Of a DNA stretch of 24,472 bases, positions 7,895 to 13,811 are shown piece by piece (position 1 is the first letter of the stretch; each line of letters opens with the position of its first letter). The stretch comes from an uncultured Acetatifactor sp. (lineage in GTDB: Bacteria; Bacillota; Clostridia; Lachnospirales; Lachnospiraceae): assembly GCA_934426825.1 (NCBI GenBank), contig CAKRYI010000030.1, positions 1 to 24,472 on the forward strand, given 5' to 3'. Made by a program: the position numbers and the translations under genes. Under the pieces are notes generated by a model, which had not been told where the DNA came from, searched no databases, and saw only the letters and a list, made by a program, of their open reading frames with translations.

Positions 7895-8104
7895 TTATAA
7901 AATTCCTTTTACCTCATATCCGGCATCGGTTACGGCTTTGGTGAGAACTTCGTCTGTCACGCTGTCGCCTGCCTGTACCACTGCGTTTTTCTGTTCCAGA
8001 TTCACGGTCACTTCCGTAACTCCCTCCACAGCCTCCAATGCTTTCTGCACTCTTCCCGTGCAGTGGCTGCACATCATTCCCTCGATTGTAATTGTTTTTG
8101 TCAT
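7895..8104 (-). CDS. Possible internal translation product: free CopZ-like copper chaperone
   Basis: Within copA and in the same frame, an ATG at 8104 begins MTKTITIEGMMCSHCTGRVQ, a normal CopZ N-terminus, and gives 69 residues, the normal CopZ length. Nine bases before it is GAGAGG, a plausible ribosome-binding site that also encodes the KKERNKA stretch. Internal initiation could thus release a soluble chaperone in addition to the fused domain. This is inference; the C-terminal domain is certain, its separate expression is not. Confidence 0.4.
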   Translation of the reverse strand: MTKTITIEGMMCSHCTGRVQKALEAVEGVTEVTVNLEQKNAVVQAGDSVTDEVLTKAVTDAGYEVKGIL

Positions 8105-10690
8105 AGCTTTGTTCCTCTCTTTCTTAATATTTGTGATTATATTTTGTCCACTATCAGCAACTGTGTCCTTCTTTTGTTCCATGCTTTGAACTGTGCTCTG
8201 CTTTTCTTCCGCCTTCTTCGCCGAATCCCGCTTCTGCTCCATGCTTTGGGTTGCGCTCTGCTCTTGTCCCGCACCTTGGACCGCGCTCTGCTTCTGCCTC
8301 ATGCCTTGGACCGCGCTCTGCTTTTGCTCCACGCCTTGGGCTGCGTCCCGTGCGGTCATTTCTCCCTTTTTTCCTTTACCGGTCGCCTTAAATCCCCTCA
8401 GCCGCAGTGCGTTTCCCACCACAAAAATACTGCTTAAGCTCATGGCTGCCGCACCGAACATGGGGTTCAGCCGAAGCTCAAATGCCGGATACAGCACGCC
8501 TGCTGCCAGCGGAATTCCGATACTGTTGTAGAAAAATGCCCAGAACAGGTTCTGTTTGATGTTGCGAATCACTGCACGGCTCAGCCTCATAGCTGTCACC
8601 GCATCCTGCAAATCACTTTTCATCAGAACAATATCCGCGCTCTCCATCGCCACATCCGTCCCGGCGCCGATTGCCATTCCCACATCTGCCGTCGCCAGCG
8701 CGGGAGCGTCGTTGATACCGTCACCAATCATGGCTACCTTGTGTCCTGCCTGTTTCAGGGAGCGGATCTTTTTCTCCTTATCCTGCGGCAGCACCTCCGC
8801 CACAACCTCGTCCACGCTTATCTTCTTTTGCACCGCCTGTGCGGTTCTTAAATTGTCACCGGTCAGCATAATGACGCTGACACCCATACGGTGCCACTCC
8901 TCCACCGCTTCTTTGGAGCTTTGCCTGATTTCATCCGACACGCCCACCATTCCCAGCAGTTTCTTTTCATCTGCCACAAACAGCGGGGTCATTCCCTCGT
9001 CCGCCATGTTGGTAATTTCCGGTAACTGTGCCCCTTTTGTCAAAATGCCGTTTTCCTCCAGATATGCACGGTTTCCCACAAAATAGCGTTTTCCGTCCAC
9101 AACACCGTCCACGCCTCTTCCGAATACCGCCCGAAAGTCCTCTGCCACCGGAATTTCCTTTCCGATTTCGTTTTGGGCATATTCCACAATGGCCTCCGCC
9201 AGAGGGTGCTCGCTCTTTTTCTCCAACGCTGCCGCCACTAACATCAGGTGTTCCTTTGTCATATCCGGCTCGTCAATGTGCACCTCCTGCACTTTCAGGC
9301 TGCCGGAGGTGATGGTTCCGGTCTTGTCCAGTACCACGGTGTCAATCTCCTGCGCCTGTTGCAGTGCCTCGCCGGATTTTATCAGAATACCGTGGTTTGC
9401 GCCCACACCGGTACCCACCATGATTGCCACCGGTGTTGCCAGTCCCAGTGCACAGGGGCAGGAGATAACCAGCACGGCAATGGCACAGGAAATGGCAAAT
9501 TCCGCACCTGCCCCGGCAATCAGCCATGCTGCCAGTGTAATCAGGGAAATACCGATAACTACCGGCACAAAAACACCTGCCACCTTATCCGCCAGTTTGG
9601 CAATGGGCGCTTTGCTTGCGCTTGCCTCCTCCACCAGACGGATAATCTGGGACAAAGTGGTGTCCTCTCCGACCCGGTCTGCGCGGCATTTTAAAAAGCC
9701 TGCCTTATTGATGGTAGCGGAAACAACCCGGTCTCCGGTTCTCTTTTCCACCGGCACGCTCTCTCCGGTAATTGCCGACTCATCCACGCTGGAGCTTCCC
9801 TCCAGCACTTCGCCGTCCACCGGAACGGCGGCGCCCGGTTTTACCAAAAAGACATCTCCCTTTTGCAATTCTTCCGTGGGAACCTCTTTTTCCGTGCCGT
9901 CCGCCGTCACCACGATGGCAACCTTTGGGGACAAATCCATCAGCTTTGTGATAGCCTCACTGGTCTTTCCCTTGGAGCGGCTCTCTAAATATTTTCCAAC
10001 GGTAATCAGTGTCAGAATCATGCCCGCCGACTCAAAATACAAGTCATGGGAGTAGTGCTCCACCACCGCTGTCACACCGTGTCCCAGCCCGTAGCTGATG
10101 CGGTACATGGCAAAAATTCCATACCCCACCGCTGCGGAGGCGCCCAGTGCAATCAGGGTGTCCATATTGGGAGAGCGGTGCCACAGCGTCTTAAAGCCCA
10201 CCGCAAAGAATTTCCGGTTCATATATAAAATGGGAAGCAAGAGTAAAAACTGGGTCAGTGCAAAATTCATGGCATTTTCATTGCCGTGCATGGTATTCAT
10301 GATAAATTCCGGCACCGGAATGCCAAACCACTCCTTATACATATGGTGCATTGCCACATACATGAGCGGCAGCAGAAAGCCTATGGATATGCCAAGCCGC
10401 CATTTCATGGCGCGCTCCGCTTCCTTCGCCTGCGCCTTCAGTCCACCCCTGTCATCTTTCTTTTTCGTCTCCTGTGCCTGCGTCATGAGGGAAGCGCCGT
10501 ACCCGGCTTTCTCCACCGCATCCACAATATCTTTTTCCTCAAGACGCCTCTCATCATATGCAATATCCATGGTCTCCGTCAACAAATTCACGGAAGCGCT
10601 CTCCACGCCCGGCAGCTTGCTGCAGCTTTTCTCCACATGGGAGGAGCATGCCGAGCAGGTCATTCCCGTAATATGGTATCTCTCTTTCAT
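7895..10690 (-). CDS. copA: Copper-exporting P1B-type ATPase CopA with fused C-terminal CopZ-like domain
   Basis: A 931-residue Cu(I) export ATPase of the cytoplasmic membrane. It has an N-terminal HMA domain with GMTCSAC (Cys 12 and 15), eight predicted TM helices, actuator TGE (308-310), the metal-binding CPC (411-413), phosphorylation site DKTGT (455-459), SEHPL (493-497), and TGDN and GDGINDAP in the P-domain. YN in TM7 and MSLSS in TM8 fit Cu(I) specificity. The unusual part is after the last TM: six degenerate 10-residue units (785-844, type QGMEQKQSAV), a short basic stretch, then a second HMA domain (863-931) with GMMCSHC. That domain looks like a complete CopZ copper chaperone. The start at 10690 has an AAAGGTGG ribosome-binding site. 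It lies 13 bases after csoR, in one transcription unit. No strong terminator is seen after it. Confidence 0.95.
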   Translation of the reverse strand: MKERYHITGMTCSACSSHVEKSCSKLPGVESASVNLLTETMDIAYDERRLEEKDIVDAVEKAGYGASLMTQAQETKKKDDRGGLKAQAKEAERAMKWRLGISIGFLLPLMYVAMHHMYKEWFGIPVPEFIMNTMHGNENAMNFALTQFLLLLPILYMNRKFFAVGFKTLWHRSPNMDTLIALGASAAVGYGIFAMYRISYGLGHGVTAVVEHYSHDLYFESAGMILTLITVGKYLESRSKGKTSEAITKLMDLSPKVAIVVTADGTEKEVPTEELQKGDVFLVKPGAAVPVDGEVLEGSSSVDESAITGESVPVEKRTGDRVVSATINKAGFLKCRADRVGEDTTLSQIIRLVEEASASKAPIAKLADKVAGVFVPVVIGISLITLAAWLIAGAGAEFAISCAIAVLVISCPCALGLATPVAIMVGTGVGANHGILIKSGEALQQAQEIDTVVLDKTGTITSGSLKVQEVHIDEPDMTKEHLMLVAAALEKKSEHPLAEAIVEYAQNEIGKEIPVAEDFRAVFGRGVDGVVDGKRYFVGNRAYLEENGILTKGAQLPEITNMADEGMTPLFVADEKKLLGMVGVSDEIRQSSKEAVEEWHRMGVSVIMLTGDNLRTAQAVQKKISVDEVVAEVLPQDKEKKIRSLKQAGHKVAMIGDGINDAPALATADVGMAIGAGTDVAMESADIVLMKSDLQDAVTAMRLSRAVIRNIKQNLFWAFFYNSIGIPLAAGVLYPAFELRLNPMFGAAAMSLSSIFVVGNALRLRGFKATGKGKKGEMTARDAAQGVEQKQSAVQGMRQKQSAVQGAGQEQSATQSMEQKRDSAKKAEEKQSTVQSMEQKKDTVADSGQNIITNIKKERNKAMTKTITIEGMMCSHCTGRVQKALEAVEGVTEVTVNLEQKNAVVQAGDSVTDEVLTKAVTDAGYEVKGIL
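8159..8338 (-). repeat. Six degenerate 30-bp tandem repeats in the copA linker
   Basis: Residues 785-844 of CopA are six consecutive 10-residue units: QGVEQKQSAV, QGMRQKQSAV, QGAGQEQSAT, QSMEQKRDSA, KKAEEKQSTV and QSMEQKKDTV. The DNA shows the same 30-base period, for example repeated CTTGGACCGCGCTCTGCTT. The array keeps frame and forms a Gln-rich hydrophilic linker between the last membrane helix and the second HMA domain. Copy number may vary between strains through slippage. Confidence 0.85.
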
Positions 10691-10703
10691 CTGTCTGCCA
10701 CCT

Positions 10704-11009
10704 TTATTTTAATTTTTTAATAAGCTCCACAGCCTCGTCCACAATCTGCTCGTTGCCCCGCTTGATTTCCTCCACCACACAGGTCTCCATATGTTCCTGC
10801 AAAATAACATAGCCAAAGGACTGCAAGGCGCTTTCCACCGCCGCGACCTGTGTCAGAATATCGCCGCAGTAGCGGTTTTCCTCCAACATTTTTCCAATGC
10901 CGTTCATCTGTCCGATAATCCGGTTCAAACGGTTCTGTAACTGCTTTAGTTCCTTTTCCTGTCTGGGAGTTGTCTTTGTTCTGCAGCAACAGCAAATATC
11001 CTTTTCCAT
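10704..11009 (-). CDS. csoR: CsoR-family copper-sensing repressor
   Basis: A 101-residue all-helical DUF156 protein that represses copper-resistance genes and leaves DNA on binding Cu(I). The copper ligands of CsoR are present as Cys48 (RYCGD), His73 and Cys77 (HMETC). The N-terminus carries four consecutive Cys (6-9, ICCCCR), which might bind more copper. The frame extends 9 codons upstream to a GTG at 11036, but the AAAGGAG ribosome-binding site lies in that extension and is correctly spaced for the ATG at 11009. It is the first gene of a csoR-copA unit and probably autoregulates through the operator at 11046-11104. RcnR or formaldehyde-sensor relatives are less likely given the C-H-C set and the copA neighbour. 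Confidence 0.92.
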   Translation of the reverse strand: MEKDICCCCRTKTTPRQEKELKQLQNRLNRIIGQMNGIGKMLEENRYCGDILTQVAAVESALQSFGYVILQEHMETCVVEEIKRGNEQIVDEAVELIKKLK

Positions 11010-11045
11010 ACCGACACTCCTTTCTCCTGTTTTCACTGTATGTTT

Positions 11046-11104
11046 AAATACCCCAAGGGGGTATATTCCGGTTTGCTTACAGAATATACCCCCTTGGGGT
11101 ATTT
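11046..11104. promoter_or_regulatory. Duplicated CsoR-type operator forming a perfect 23-bp inverted repeat
   Basis: Arms 11046-11068 and 11082-11104 are perfect reverse complements across 13 bases. Each arm contains TACCCCAAGGGGGTA, a G-tract pseudo-palindrome of the kind bound by CsoR. One copy is the spacer of the csoR promoter and the other lies just after the predicted start site. Two bound tetramers, or one looped complex, would shut the promoter. Confidence 0.8.
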
Positions 11105-11109
11105 GTCAA
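11081..11109 (-). promoter_or_regulatory. csoR-copA promoter
   Basis: A consensus -35 TTGACA (11104-11109) and -10 TATTCT (11081-11086) have a 17-base spacer, which is exactly one CsoR-like box. The TGA stop codon of the upstream EIIA-like gene is inside the -35 hexamer. Initiation is predicted near 11074. Confidence 0.8.
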
Positions 11110-11654
11110 TACACTTTTATCAATTCTTCCCCCACTCTGATATGCCCCTGTGAAACGCTCTCCACTGTTTTTTCCGGGGGACAGTTTTCCACGCAGACAG
11201 CCACCTCCGTTCTCTCTCCCGCTGCCAGCAGTCCCTCCCTGTCGAAAAGTAAAAGTTCCTTTCCCTTATTTACAATCTCATTTTGGATAATGCGCGGGCG
11301 GAAAAACTCCCCGCTTAACTCGTCCGGGCAGCCACCCACCCGGATGGAAATCTGTATCTGCTCCTCCATCTCTAACACAAACGCATTCCCCATGGGAAAC
11401 AGCCGCACAATCTTCCCCGAAGCGGGTGCATACACCACCCCTTCGTCCGGGAGAATAACCGCCTCCGGTCTTCCGCTTTCACTGCCCGCCTGCAGCTCCC
11501 CGGAAACCGGGCTTGCCACGATTTTTCCCTGTACAATGACCTTTTCGCCCTCTTTCGGATGGGGCTTTTTTTCATATCTTCCGATTCCGAATCCCGCCGC
11601 TGCAGACGACAGAATAATGCCAAGAACCGCAAACAGATTCATCGTAATATTCAT
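11106..11654 (-). CDS. Membrane-anchored EIIA-Glc-like domain protein lacking the active-site histidines
   Basis: A 182-residue protein. Residues 7-25 form one hydrophobic segment, and the rest resembles the glucose-type PTS EIIA fold: ASPVSGEL (48-54), AVILPDEGVVYAPASGKIV (65-83), LFPMGNAFVLEM (85-96), the region of the second active site (IQISIRVGG, 100-108), ELSGEFF (112-118) and NKGKELLLFD (129-138). In catalytic EIIA the two marked segments carry His (NHAFSI and VHFGID type). Here they are Asn90 and about Ser103, so phosphotransfer is not expected. The frame extends 11 codons to a GTG at 11687, but GGGAGGGAG 7 bases before the ATG at 11654 decides the start. It ends at the csoR promoter. 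It could be a lipoyl/biotinyl-like barrel of another family; the EIIA match is moderate. Role unknown. Confidence 0.65.
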   Translation of the reverse strand: MNITMNLFAVLGIILSSAAAGFGIGRYEKKPHPKEGEKVIVQGKIVASPVSGELQAGSESGRPEAVILPDEGVVYAPASGKIVRLFPMGNAFVLEMEEQIQISIRVGGCPDELSGEFFRPRIIQNEIVNKGKELLLFDREGLLAAGERTEVAVCVENCPPEKTVESVSQGHIRVGEELIKVY

Positions 11655-11740
11655 ACAAATCTCCCTCCCTGACCCTTTCAAATTCACATCTTTACTCTTT
11701 GCGATTTTCTTTCAAAATATACGATTTGTACTTCCCTTTT

Positions 11741-11768
11741 TTTATATAAAAAAGCATTGACATTCCAA
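11741..11768 (-). promoter_or_regulatory. Candidate promoter of the EIIA-like gene
   Basis: On the minus strand TTGGAA (11763-11768) and TATAAA (11741-11746) have a 16-base spacer. Its -35 element lies within the spacer of the divergent csp promoter, so polymerase could not occupy both at once. Confidence 0.45.
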
Positions 11769-11786
11769 GGAGCACAATGGTATACT
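11757..11786 (+). promoter_or_regulatory. Promoter of the cold-shock gene
   Basis: TTGACA (11757-11762), an 18-base spacer and TATACT (11781-11786), preceded by TGG as an extended -10 element. Initiation near 11793 gives a leader of about 160 nt before the csp start codon. Confidence 0.75.
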
Positions 11787-11792
11787 CAAACC

Positions 11793-11951
11793 GTATTCTA
11801 AATGAAAGTCATTGAACTCACATATTTTTGTAAGTCATGATTCGTGTTTAGAGAATAGTGTTTTACAAAAATATGTGATTTTTTTGTCCTACGTTTTAGA
11901 ATCACTAACACTAAAACGGGCTATGCCCACATTATTAAAGGAGGTACCACA
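11793..11951 (+). promoter_or_regulatory. Long structured leader of the csp mRNA with attenuator-like hairpin
   Basis: The leader holds a perfect 16-bp AT-rich stem, TCACATATTTTTGTAA (11818-11833) with TTACAAAAATATGTGA (11863-11878), around a 29-base loop and followed directly by seven T (11879-11885). This has the shape of an intrinsic terminator. A second hairpin CGTTTTAG/CTAAAACG (11892-11899 and 11911-11918) and a small GGGC-TAT-GCCC hairpin (11918-11928) come next, before the AAAGGAGG site at 11938-11945. Long leaders are known for cspA-type mRNAs, where the fold changes with temperature. That this one does so is inference. Confidence 0.6.
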
Positions 11952-12167
11952 ATGAACAACGGTACAGTTAAATGGTTTAATGCACAGAAGGGTTATGGTT
12001 TCATCACCAACGATGCAACCGGCGAGGAAGTTTTCGTACATTTCTCCGCTATCAACGCTGATGGTTTCAAGTCTCTCGAGGAAGGCCAGAAGGTTACTTT
12101 CGATACAGAGTGTGATCCTCAGAACAGCAGCAAAATCCGCGCTACCAACGTTACTGTAGTAGCTTAA
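11952..12167 (+). CDS. Cold-shock protein, CspA family
   Basis: A 71-residue single cold-shock domain (OB fold) that binds single-stranded RNA and DNA and acts as an RNA chaperone. RNP1 is KGYGFI (13-18) and RNP2 is VFVHF (27-31); the start MNNGTVKWFNAQ is typical. The length is normal. The strong AAAGGAGG site lies 7 bases before the ATG. Codon use is that of a highly expressed gene. It is a single-gene unit with its own promoter and terminator. A long structured leader suggests control by temperature or by its own product. Which csp paralogue this is cannot be told. Confidence 0.96.
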   Translation: MNNGTVKWFNAQKGYGFITNDATGEEVFVHFSAINADGFKSLEEGQKVTFDTECDPQNSSKIRATNVTVVA

Positions 12168-12179
12168 TCGCAGATTTTC

Positions 12180-12207
12180 AAAGCCGGCTTTTTAGTCGGC
12201 TTTTTTT
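12180..12207 (+). terminator. Rho-independent terminator of csp
   Basis: AAAGCCG (12180-12186) pairs with CGGCTTT (12197-12203) and is followed by a run of T to 12207. It begins 13 bases after the csp stop codon. Confidence 0.85.
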
Positions 12208-12222
12208 ATTTCATTTTATTTC

Positions 12223-12251
12223 TTGACATTTTTTATCATTTAAGGTATTAT
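12223..12251 (+). promoter_or_regulatory. Promoter of the riboswitch-mntP transcript
   Basis: TTGACA (12223-12228) and TATTAT (12246-12251) are separated by 17 bases. Initiation near 12258 is just before the first paired base of the aptamer. Confidence 0.8.
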
Positions 12252-12257
12252 AACAAC

Positions 12258-12368
12258 AACCTCTGAGGGAGTAGTTAGCAGCTTCGGCTGTGGTAATATC
12301 AACACAATGACGAATCGTACGTCTGGTATTACCGAAGCAATGATTATTGTGATAATGAGACTCATAGG
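12258..12368 (+). ncRNA. yybP-ykoY (manganese) riboswitch aptamer
   Basis: The leader contains the family signatures GGGAGTAG (12267-12274) and TGAGACT near 12356-12362. The closing stem P1 pairs CCTCTGAG (12260-12267) with CTCATAGG (12361-12368), with one mismatch. The internal arms (GGTAATA with GGTATTACC-type pairing, ACAATGACG and CGAAGC) fit the two-arm Mn-sensing fold. Its position before mntP, the classic regulon member, supports the call. The 3' strand of P1 is also the 5' arm of the following terminator, so metal binding should favour read-through (an ON switch). Confidence 0.85.
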
Positions 12369-12405
12369 CAATGACGGAATCCGTCTATTGCCTGTGAGTT
12401 TTTTT
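12360..12405 (+). terminator. Riboswitch-controlled terminator before mntP
   Basis: ACTCATAGGCAAT (12360-12372) pairs with ATTGCCTGTGAGT (12387-12399) with one G-U pair, capped by ACGG/CCGT (12374-12377 and 12381-12384), then seven T from 12399. It shares 12361-12368 with aptamer stem P1, so the two folds exclude each other. Confidence 0.88.
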
Positions 12406-12425
12406 ATGGAAAAAGGAGAAGAAAA

Positions 12426-12983
12426 ATGAGTTTACTGATCCTGTTTATTATCGCTGTCGGATTGTCCATGGATGCCTTTGCCGTTTCTATCTGTAAAGGT
12501 CTTGCCATGCAAAAGATTAACTTTAAAAAAGCCGCCATCGTCGGTCTGTGGTTTGGCGGCTTTCAGGCATTAATGCCTTCTATCGGCTATCTTTTGGGAA
12601 GCCAGTTCGAGCGGTTTATCACATCCATTGACCACTGGATTGCTTTCGTACTGCTCTCCCTTATCGGTATTGCCATGATTCGGGAATCCCGCTCCACAGA
12701 AGAGGAGAAGGAGGCAAATGCCTCCCTCGATGTAAAAACAATGTTTCTGTTAGCGGTTGCCACCAGTATCGACGCTCTTGCCGTAGGCGTTACCTTCGCA
12801 TTCCTGCGCGTTCAGATTATTCCCGCGGTTGCCTTTATCGGCTCCACCACCTTCCTGCTCTCCGTTGTCGGAGTAAAAGTAGGAAATGTTTTCGGCACCA
12901 AATACAAAGCCAAAGCAGAACTTGCGGGCGGTATTATTCTCATTGTCATGGGTATTAAAATTTTACTGGAGCACCTGTTATGA
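12426..12983 (+). CDS. mntP: Manganese efflux pump MntP
   Basis: A 185-residue membrane protein that exports Mn(II) when it is in excess. There are about six TM helices in two inverted halves; each half has the family motif with a membrane Asp, GLSMDAFAVSI (12-22, Asp16) and ATSIDALAVGV (112-122, Asp116). Length is usual. AAAGGAGAAG precedes the ATG. It is controlled by the yybP-ykoY riboswitch upstream. It converges with an ABC ATPase gene: the TTA of its last Leu codon is, on the other strand, the TAA stop of that gene, and there is no terminator between them. Confidence 0.95.
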   Translation: MSLLILFIIAVGLSMDAFAVSICKGLAMQKINFKKAAIVGLWFGGFQALMPSIGYLLGSQFERFITSIDHWIAFVLLSLIGIAMIRESRSTEEEKEANASLDVKTMFLLAVATSIDALAVGVTFAFLRVQIIPAVAFIGSTTFLLSVVGVKVGNVFGTKYKAKAELAGGIILIVMGIKILLEHLL

Positions 12984-13763
12984 GATAAGGAATCCGTATT
13001 TTGAGATACGCGCCTGCTCATAATCTGCATAGGCTTCGCAGTAGCGGTTTCTCAAGGTGCCGCCCCTGCACAGTTTGTGCAGTTCATCGCAGGCTCTCAT
13101 CTTACCGTCGAACATGATTCCTACCCTGTCACACATCTTTTCTATGAGCCGCACATCCCACTGCGCCGCCATAATGAGGGTTACCCCCTTTGCCTTCAGT
13201 TCCTGCAGGTAATCCACAAGCAGTGCATATGTCTCTTCATCCAGCGGCTCTTCCGGCTCATCATAGATAACAATATCCGTGTCTCTCGTCATTCCCAGAA
13301 CCAGCGACAGCCTTCTTCTCTTGTCCGGAGGCAAATCACGCACGAACTCCATCTGTACGTCCTCCAGTCCGAATCGTCTGAATATCCTATCCCTGCGTTC
13401 CACCATGTCGCGGGCCTCAAGTCCCCGCGCCCTCACCGCAAGGTCAAAACCTATCTGCGAAGAATAAAATTCTGTCAGATCCCACTCTGCCGAAATCATC
13501 TCCACACTCGGTCTGTAACCGGGTGTCACCTTTCTGCCCTCAAGATAGATTCTTCCATGAAAGAAAATTCTGTGGGCGATTGATTTCATAGCTGTTGTTT
13601 TGCCTGAGCCAACCGGTCCAATCAGACCAAAACACTCTCCCTTATGGACATTAAAGGACAATCCCTGCACCGCACGGACAACCTTTTTCCCGGTCTCCAG
13701 CCGCTGTCCCGGAGTCAAATAGTATGACCTTCTCAGATTTCTGACTTTCAGATATGGTTCCAT
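12978..13763 (-). CDS. Orphan ABC transporter ATP-binding protein with degenerate signature and H-loop
   Basis: A 261-residue ABC ATPase domain protein. Walker A GPVGSGKT (49-56) and Walker B DIVIYDE (163-169) are intact. The signature, normally LSGGQ, reads LPPDKRRRLS (144-153), and the switch His is replaced in MAAQWD (Gln201). The Q-loop region (about 88-96, EMISAEWDL) also lacks a clear Gln. ATP binding is therefore likely, but normal hydrolysis by a homodimer is doubtful. It might pair with a catalytic partner or act as a regulator. No permease lies next to it; the neighbours are a TraX-family protein (48 bases upstream) and a response regulator. The ATG at 13763 has AGAGGTG just upstream; a GTG at 13769 is the alternative. 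Substrate unknown. Confidence 0.8.
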   Translation of the reverse strand: MEPYLKVRNLRRSYYLTPGQRLETGKKVVRAVQGLSFNVHKGECFGLIGPVGSGKTTAMKSIAHRIFFHGRIYLEGRKVTPGYRPSVEMISAEWDLTEFYSSQIGFDLAVRARGLEARDMVERRDRIFRRFGLEDVQMEFVRDLPPDKRRRLSLVLGMTRDTDIVIYDEPEEPLDEETYALLVDYLQELKAKGVTLIMAAQWDVRLIEKMCDRVGIMFDGKMRACDELHKLCRGGTLRNRYCEAYADYEQARISKYGFLIS

Positions 13764-13811
13764 ATGCACCTCTTTCCCGTATGATACCTGTTTACAAAAC
13801 CGGCGGTTCCG

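Noticed and set aside
8159..8338. Possible CRISPR array, since the repeats have a 30-base period
   Set aside because: The units are contiguous with no spacers, diverge from one another and keep the copA reading frame; no cas genes are near.
11046..11104. The 23-bp inverted repeat as a transcription terminator of the EIIA-like gene
   Set aside because: It contains the csoR promoter and CsoR-like boxes and has no T-tract at the end of the hairpin on the minus strand; some effect on upstream transcripts cannot be excluded.
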